In this document: positions 61,762 through 64,000 of the stretch, in pieces
How the letters are laid out: every line of letters begins with the position of its first letter
How positions within the stretch are numbered: the stretch's first letter is position 1
Source: Rhodospirillales bacterium
Lineage (GTDB): Bacteria > Pseudomonadota > Alphaproteobacteria > ATCC43930 > CGMCC-115725
Reading direction: 5' to 3'
DNA length: 64,000 bases
NCBI GenBank assembly: GCA_027315365.1
Contig: DAHUYF010000158.1
Coordinates: forward strand, 79,847 to 143,846
Program-made: the position numbers and the translations under genes
Notes under the pieces: generated by a model
Seen by the model: the letters and a program-made list of their open reading frames with translations, nothing else
The model's database searches: none
What the model was told of the DNA's origin: nothing

Positions 61762-62553
61762 ATGGATGGCACCCTGCTCGTCAGGCTCCTCGGCTACCGC
61801 GGTGCGCTGCTGACCGGCGATCCCCTGGTTCACGACCGCTGGCGCTGGCTCAAAAAGCGGCTGCCCGTGACGCGAAACGGCGAGAAGCTGATCGATATCG
61901 GCTGCGGCTCCGGCGCTTTTACCATCGCTGCCGCGTTGCGGGGATATGACGCGGTCGGGCTGAGCTGGGATCACCGGAACCAGGAGGTGGCGTCAAGCCG
62001 CGCCGCCCTGCTCAGATGCGATCGCGCGCGGTTTCCGATTCAGGATATCCGGCGGCTCGATGCGGCGCTGGAACATCGCCGCGCGTATGACGTCGCGATC
62101 TGCCTGGAAAACATCGAGCATGTCATCGACGATCGGAAGTTGATGCGCGATATCTATGCGGTACTTCGTCCGGGCGGGATGCTGTTGCTGACTACGCCGA
62201 ATTATTTCTACCGGGCGATAACGCCGTCGGATGACGGTCCTTTTGCCACCGTCGAGAATGGCGACCACGTGCGGCGCGGCTATACGAGCGCCATGCTGCG
62301 CGAGTTGTGCCGGGATGCCAATTTCTCTGTGATCGAGCTCGGCTCGTGCAGCGGGTTCTTCGCTCAAAAGATCGCCTGGGCGATGAGGAAGGCCAGGCCA
62401 CACGTCCTAGGCTGGGTCGCGACGTTTCCATTGCGGATATTGCAAATCCTCGCCGACGGACCGATCAGGAGGCTGACCGGCTGGCCGGACTTCTCGATTT
62501 GCCTGGTTGCCAGCAAGCCGAGGTTCGCCGCCGAAGTAGCCGCGGAGCCATAA
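61762..62553 (+). CDS. class I SAM-dependent methyltransferase
   Basis: The product has 263 residues. The SAM-binding motif is KLIDIGCGSGAFTIAAALRG. Motifs DVAICLENIEHVIDD and YAVLRPGGMLLLTTPNY are typical of Methyltransf_11/23 enzymes that methylate sugars or capping groups in polysaccharide loci. Its codons are less GC-biased than its neighbours. Substrate unknown. Confidence 0.85.
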   Translation: MDGTLLVRLLGYRGALLTGDPLVHDRWRWLKKRLPVTRNGEKLIDIGCGSGAFTIAAALRGYDAVGLSWDHRNQEVASSRAALLRCDRARFPIQDIRRLDAALEHRRAYDVAICLENIEHVIDDRKLMRDIYAVLRPGGMLLLTTPNYFYRAITPSDDGPFATVENGDHVRRGYTSAMLRELCRDANFSVIELGSCSGFFAQKIAWAMRKARPHVLGWVATFPLRILQILADGPIRRLTGWPDFSICLVASKPRFAAEVAAEP

Positions 62554-62616
62554 CTTGACCGGTGGCGACCGCATCATGGCGCAGCCGCCGCTCGGTCGGT
62601 GTTGCGGGGGCGCGCC

Positions 62617-63972
62617 ATGAACCGCCCGAAGGTCGGCGTGCTGCATCCGGGCACGCAACATTCCTGGCAGACGGCGCTGGCCTTGCAGGAAGGCGGCATG
62701 CTGGCGTGGTACGCGACATCCATCTTCTACGACCCGGACAAATGGCCCTACCGCATCGAGCGCTATCTGCCGCGGGCGCTGGCGGAGCGGGCGCACCGGA
62801 CCTTCGAGCGGCGCTGCGATCCGACACTCGATCCGCGTCTGGTTCGCCGGCTCGGGCCGTGGGGCTGGATGGCCGCGGGAGCCGGTGCGCTGACGCAAGG
62901 CAGAGCCTCCGCCTGGACGACGCGGCAGGGCAATCGCGATTTTGGGGCTCGGGCGGTCCGCTTGCTGGAACAGGAGCCGGTGGACGTCGTCTGGGCCTAC
63001 GATACCGCCGCGCTCGAGGTGTTCCGTTGGGCCAAGCCGCGCGGCATTTTCTGCGTGCTGGACCGGACGATTGCGCATGGCGCCGTGGCCAATGAGGTCA
63101 TGACCGACGAGTATTCCCGCCATCGCGAGTTCTTCCTCTCGCCCTTCGTGCCGAAGCCGCGCCGGCAGCTCGACGAGGAGCAAGAGGAGATCGAGCTTGC
63201 GGACCTGGTGCTGGTCGGATCGGGGTCCTGCGCCGGCACCTTGGCCGCGAATGGCTGCGATGCGGCGAAGATCAAAGTGCTGCCCTATGGCTTCGACGAA
63301 CGAGCGTTTCCCCGTGACGCGCCGCCGCGAAGGGTTCCTGCGCAAGGCCCGCTCGAGTTCCTCTTCGCAGGGCTTGCCAGTCCGCGCAAAGGCATCGCCT
63401 ATCTCTTGAAGGCGTTCAACGAAATCTCGCCGCAGGCCGCGCGGCTGACGCTGGTCGGCCGGCTGGCCATTCCGGCAGCGGTCTTCGCAAAATATGCCGG
63501 CGGCGTATCGCATGTCCCGCAGGTCAGTCGCTCGGAGATCACCGGCTATTTCGCCAGGGCGCAGTGCTTCATCTTCCCCAGTCGCGTCGAGGGCAGCGCG
63601 CTGGTTCTGCGCGAGGTTGTCGGGGCGGGGCTCGGCGCCGTTCACACCCGCGCCGCCGGGGAGGGGGCCGTCCACGGCAGGAACGGAGTGATCCTCGAAG
63701 AAGCCTCGGTCGGCGGTCTCGTCGACGCGATCGAGCGGATATTGGCCGAGCGCGACTGTCTTGCACGCTGGCAGAAAGAGTCGCGCGCTCTGCACGACCG
63801 CTGCACGTGGTCTGTTTATCGCCAGGGCGCCCGCGACACGCTCGGCGCGCTGGTCGCGTCGCGAAGCGGCTGCGCCGCGCCGGCCCGAGGTGCCGCCGAG
63901 GAGCAGGGCCGCGAACTGGCGGGGGCTCGCGGGGTAGACTGCGACCCCTGCAATCCCGGCTCGTGCCGATGA
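62617..63972 (+). CDS. family 4 (GT-B) glycosyltransferase
   Basis: The start chosen is the ATG at 62617 (MNRPKVGVLHPGTQHSWQTA). The in-frame TTG six codons earlier lacks support. The product is 451 residues. N-terminal Rossmann-like domain to about 220, then the donor domain with LEFLFAGLASPRKGIAYLLK, KIKVLPYGFDERAF and FIFPSRVEGSALVLREVVGA (the E-x7-E-like region). The C-terminal 30 residues are low in similarity. It adds a sugar from a nucleotide donor. Confidence 0.87.
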   Translation: MNRPKVGVLHPGTQHSWQTALALQEGGMLAWYATSIFYDPDKWPYRIERYLPRALAERAHRTFERRCDPTLDPRLVRRLGPWGWMAAGAGALTQGRASAWTTRQGNRDFGARAVRLLEQEPVDVVWAYDTAALEVFRWAKPRGIFCVLDRTIAHGAVANEVMTDEYSRHREFFLSPFVPKPRRQLDEEQEEIELADLVLVGSGSCAGTLAANGCDAAKIKVLPYGFDERAFPRDAPPRRVPAQGPLEFLFAGLASPRKGIAYLLKAFNEISPQAARLTLVGRLAIPAAVFAKYAGGVSHVPQVSRSEITGYFARAQCFIFPSRVEGSALVLREVVGAGLGAVHTRAAGEGAVHGRNGVILEEASVGGLVDAIERILAERDCLARWQKESRALHDRCTWSVYRQGARDTLGALVASRSGCAAPARGAAEEQGRELAGARGVDCDPCNPGSCR

Positions 63973-64000
63973 CCGGAAGCGCGACCCTTGCGCGTCCCGA
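63969..64000 (+). CDS. 5' end of the next gene in the operon
   Basis: An ATG at 63969 overlaps the stop of the glycosyltransferase gene (ATGA) and opens a frame MTGSATLARP that runs off the window. Overlap coupling is common here, so this is probably a real gene start, but the protein cannot be identified. Confidence 0.5.
   Translation, partial: MTGSATLARP

Overview
The window is high-GC DNA with dense, operon-packed genes, many GTG starts and ATGA/GTGA overlaps. It looks like chromosome of an alphaproteobacterium, probably Hyphomicrobiales-like. The support is a transglutaminase-like cysteine peptidase of the BTLCP type, PQQ genes in the order A-C-D-E, exopolysaccharide tyrosine kinases of alphaproteobacterial style, and the overall codon bias. 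This is inference from gene content. I saw no rRNA, tRNA, CRISPR array, phage or insertion sequence.

Layout. (1) 1-8300 is a lipid or branched-chain catabolic block. An alpha-methylacyl-CoA racemase and a GlcG-like protein lie on the minus strand. Facing them is a plus-strand operon of HSD17B4-like SDR, hydratase-2 (MaoC), an HMG-CoA-synthase-like/DUF35 fusion that has lost its catalytic residues, a thiolase, and a protein carrying the complete active-site set of fluoroacetate dehalogenases. A secreted esterase converges on it. (2) 8300-17700 is an acyclic-terpene (citronellol/geraniol, Atu-type) utilisation cluster. A divergent TetR regulator has a perfect palindromic operator, followed by SDR, carboxylase beta subunit (AtuC), acyl-CoA dehydrogenase (AtuD), hydratase (AtuE), biotin carboxylase (AtuF) and AtuA. 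A nested inverted-repeat element sits between atuD and atuE. (3) 17800-20600 holds an XRE regulator, a cytochrome c and a chemoreceptor. (4) 20770-39140 is a PQQ and periplasmic-oxidation island. It contains pqqA-C-D-E on the minus strand with a sigma70-like promoter, a two-subunit molybdenum aldehyde/isoquinoline-type oxidoreductase, a PQQ alcohol dehydrogenase with its cytochrome c and MxaJ-like binding protein, an ABC importer, a detached pqqB, a sorbosone-dehydrogenase-like propeller, a Nudix hydrolase, and a complete OsmF/YehZYXW-type osmolyte ABC system. (5) 39100-64000 is an exopolysaccharide/cell-surface region. It has a nucleotidyltransferase paired with a PqqD-HprK fusion kinase, two Wzc-like tyrosine kinases, a His-rich exported peptide, an Ala-rich exported protein, a beta-barrel, a GumB/Wza-like export protein, glycosyltransferases, an O-antigen ligase/polymerase, a carbamoyltransferase and a methyltransferase. 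Unrelated housekeeping genes are interspersed: two MlaC/HpnM-like proteins, a FadJ-like multifunctional enzyme, a PAP2 phosphatase and a BTLCP peptidase.

How it fits together. Regions 1 and 2 together could take methyl-branched isoprenoid acids from terpene alcohols through carboxylation and branched beta-oxidation. Region 4 could do the first periplasmic oxidation of alcohols to aldehydes and acids, feeding electrons to c-type cytochromes. Region 5 builds and exports a surface polysaccharide that may be carbamoylated and methylated. The metabolic links between regions are inference. All protein families were recognised by eye from motifs and overall resemblance, without database searches.
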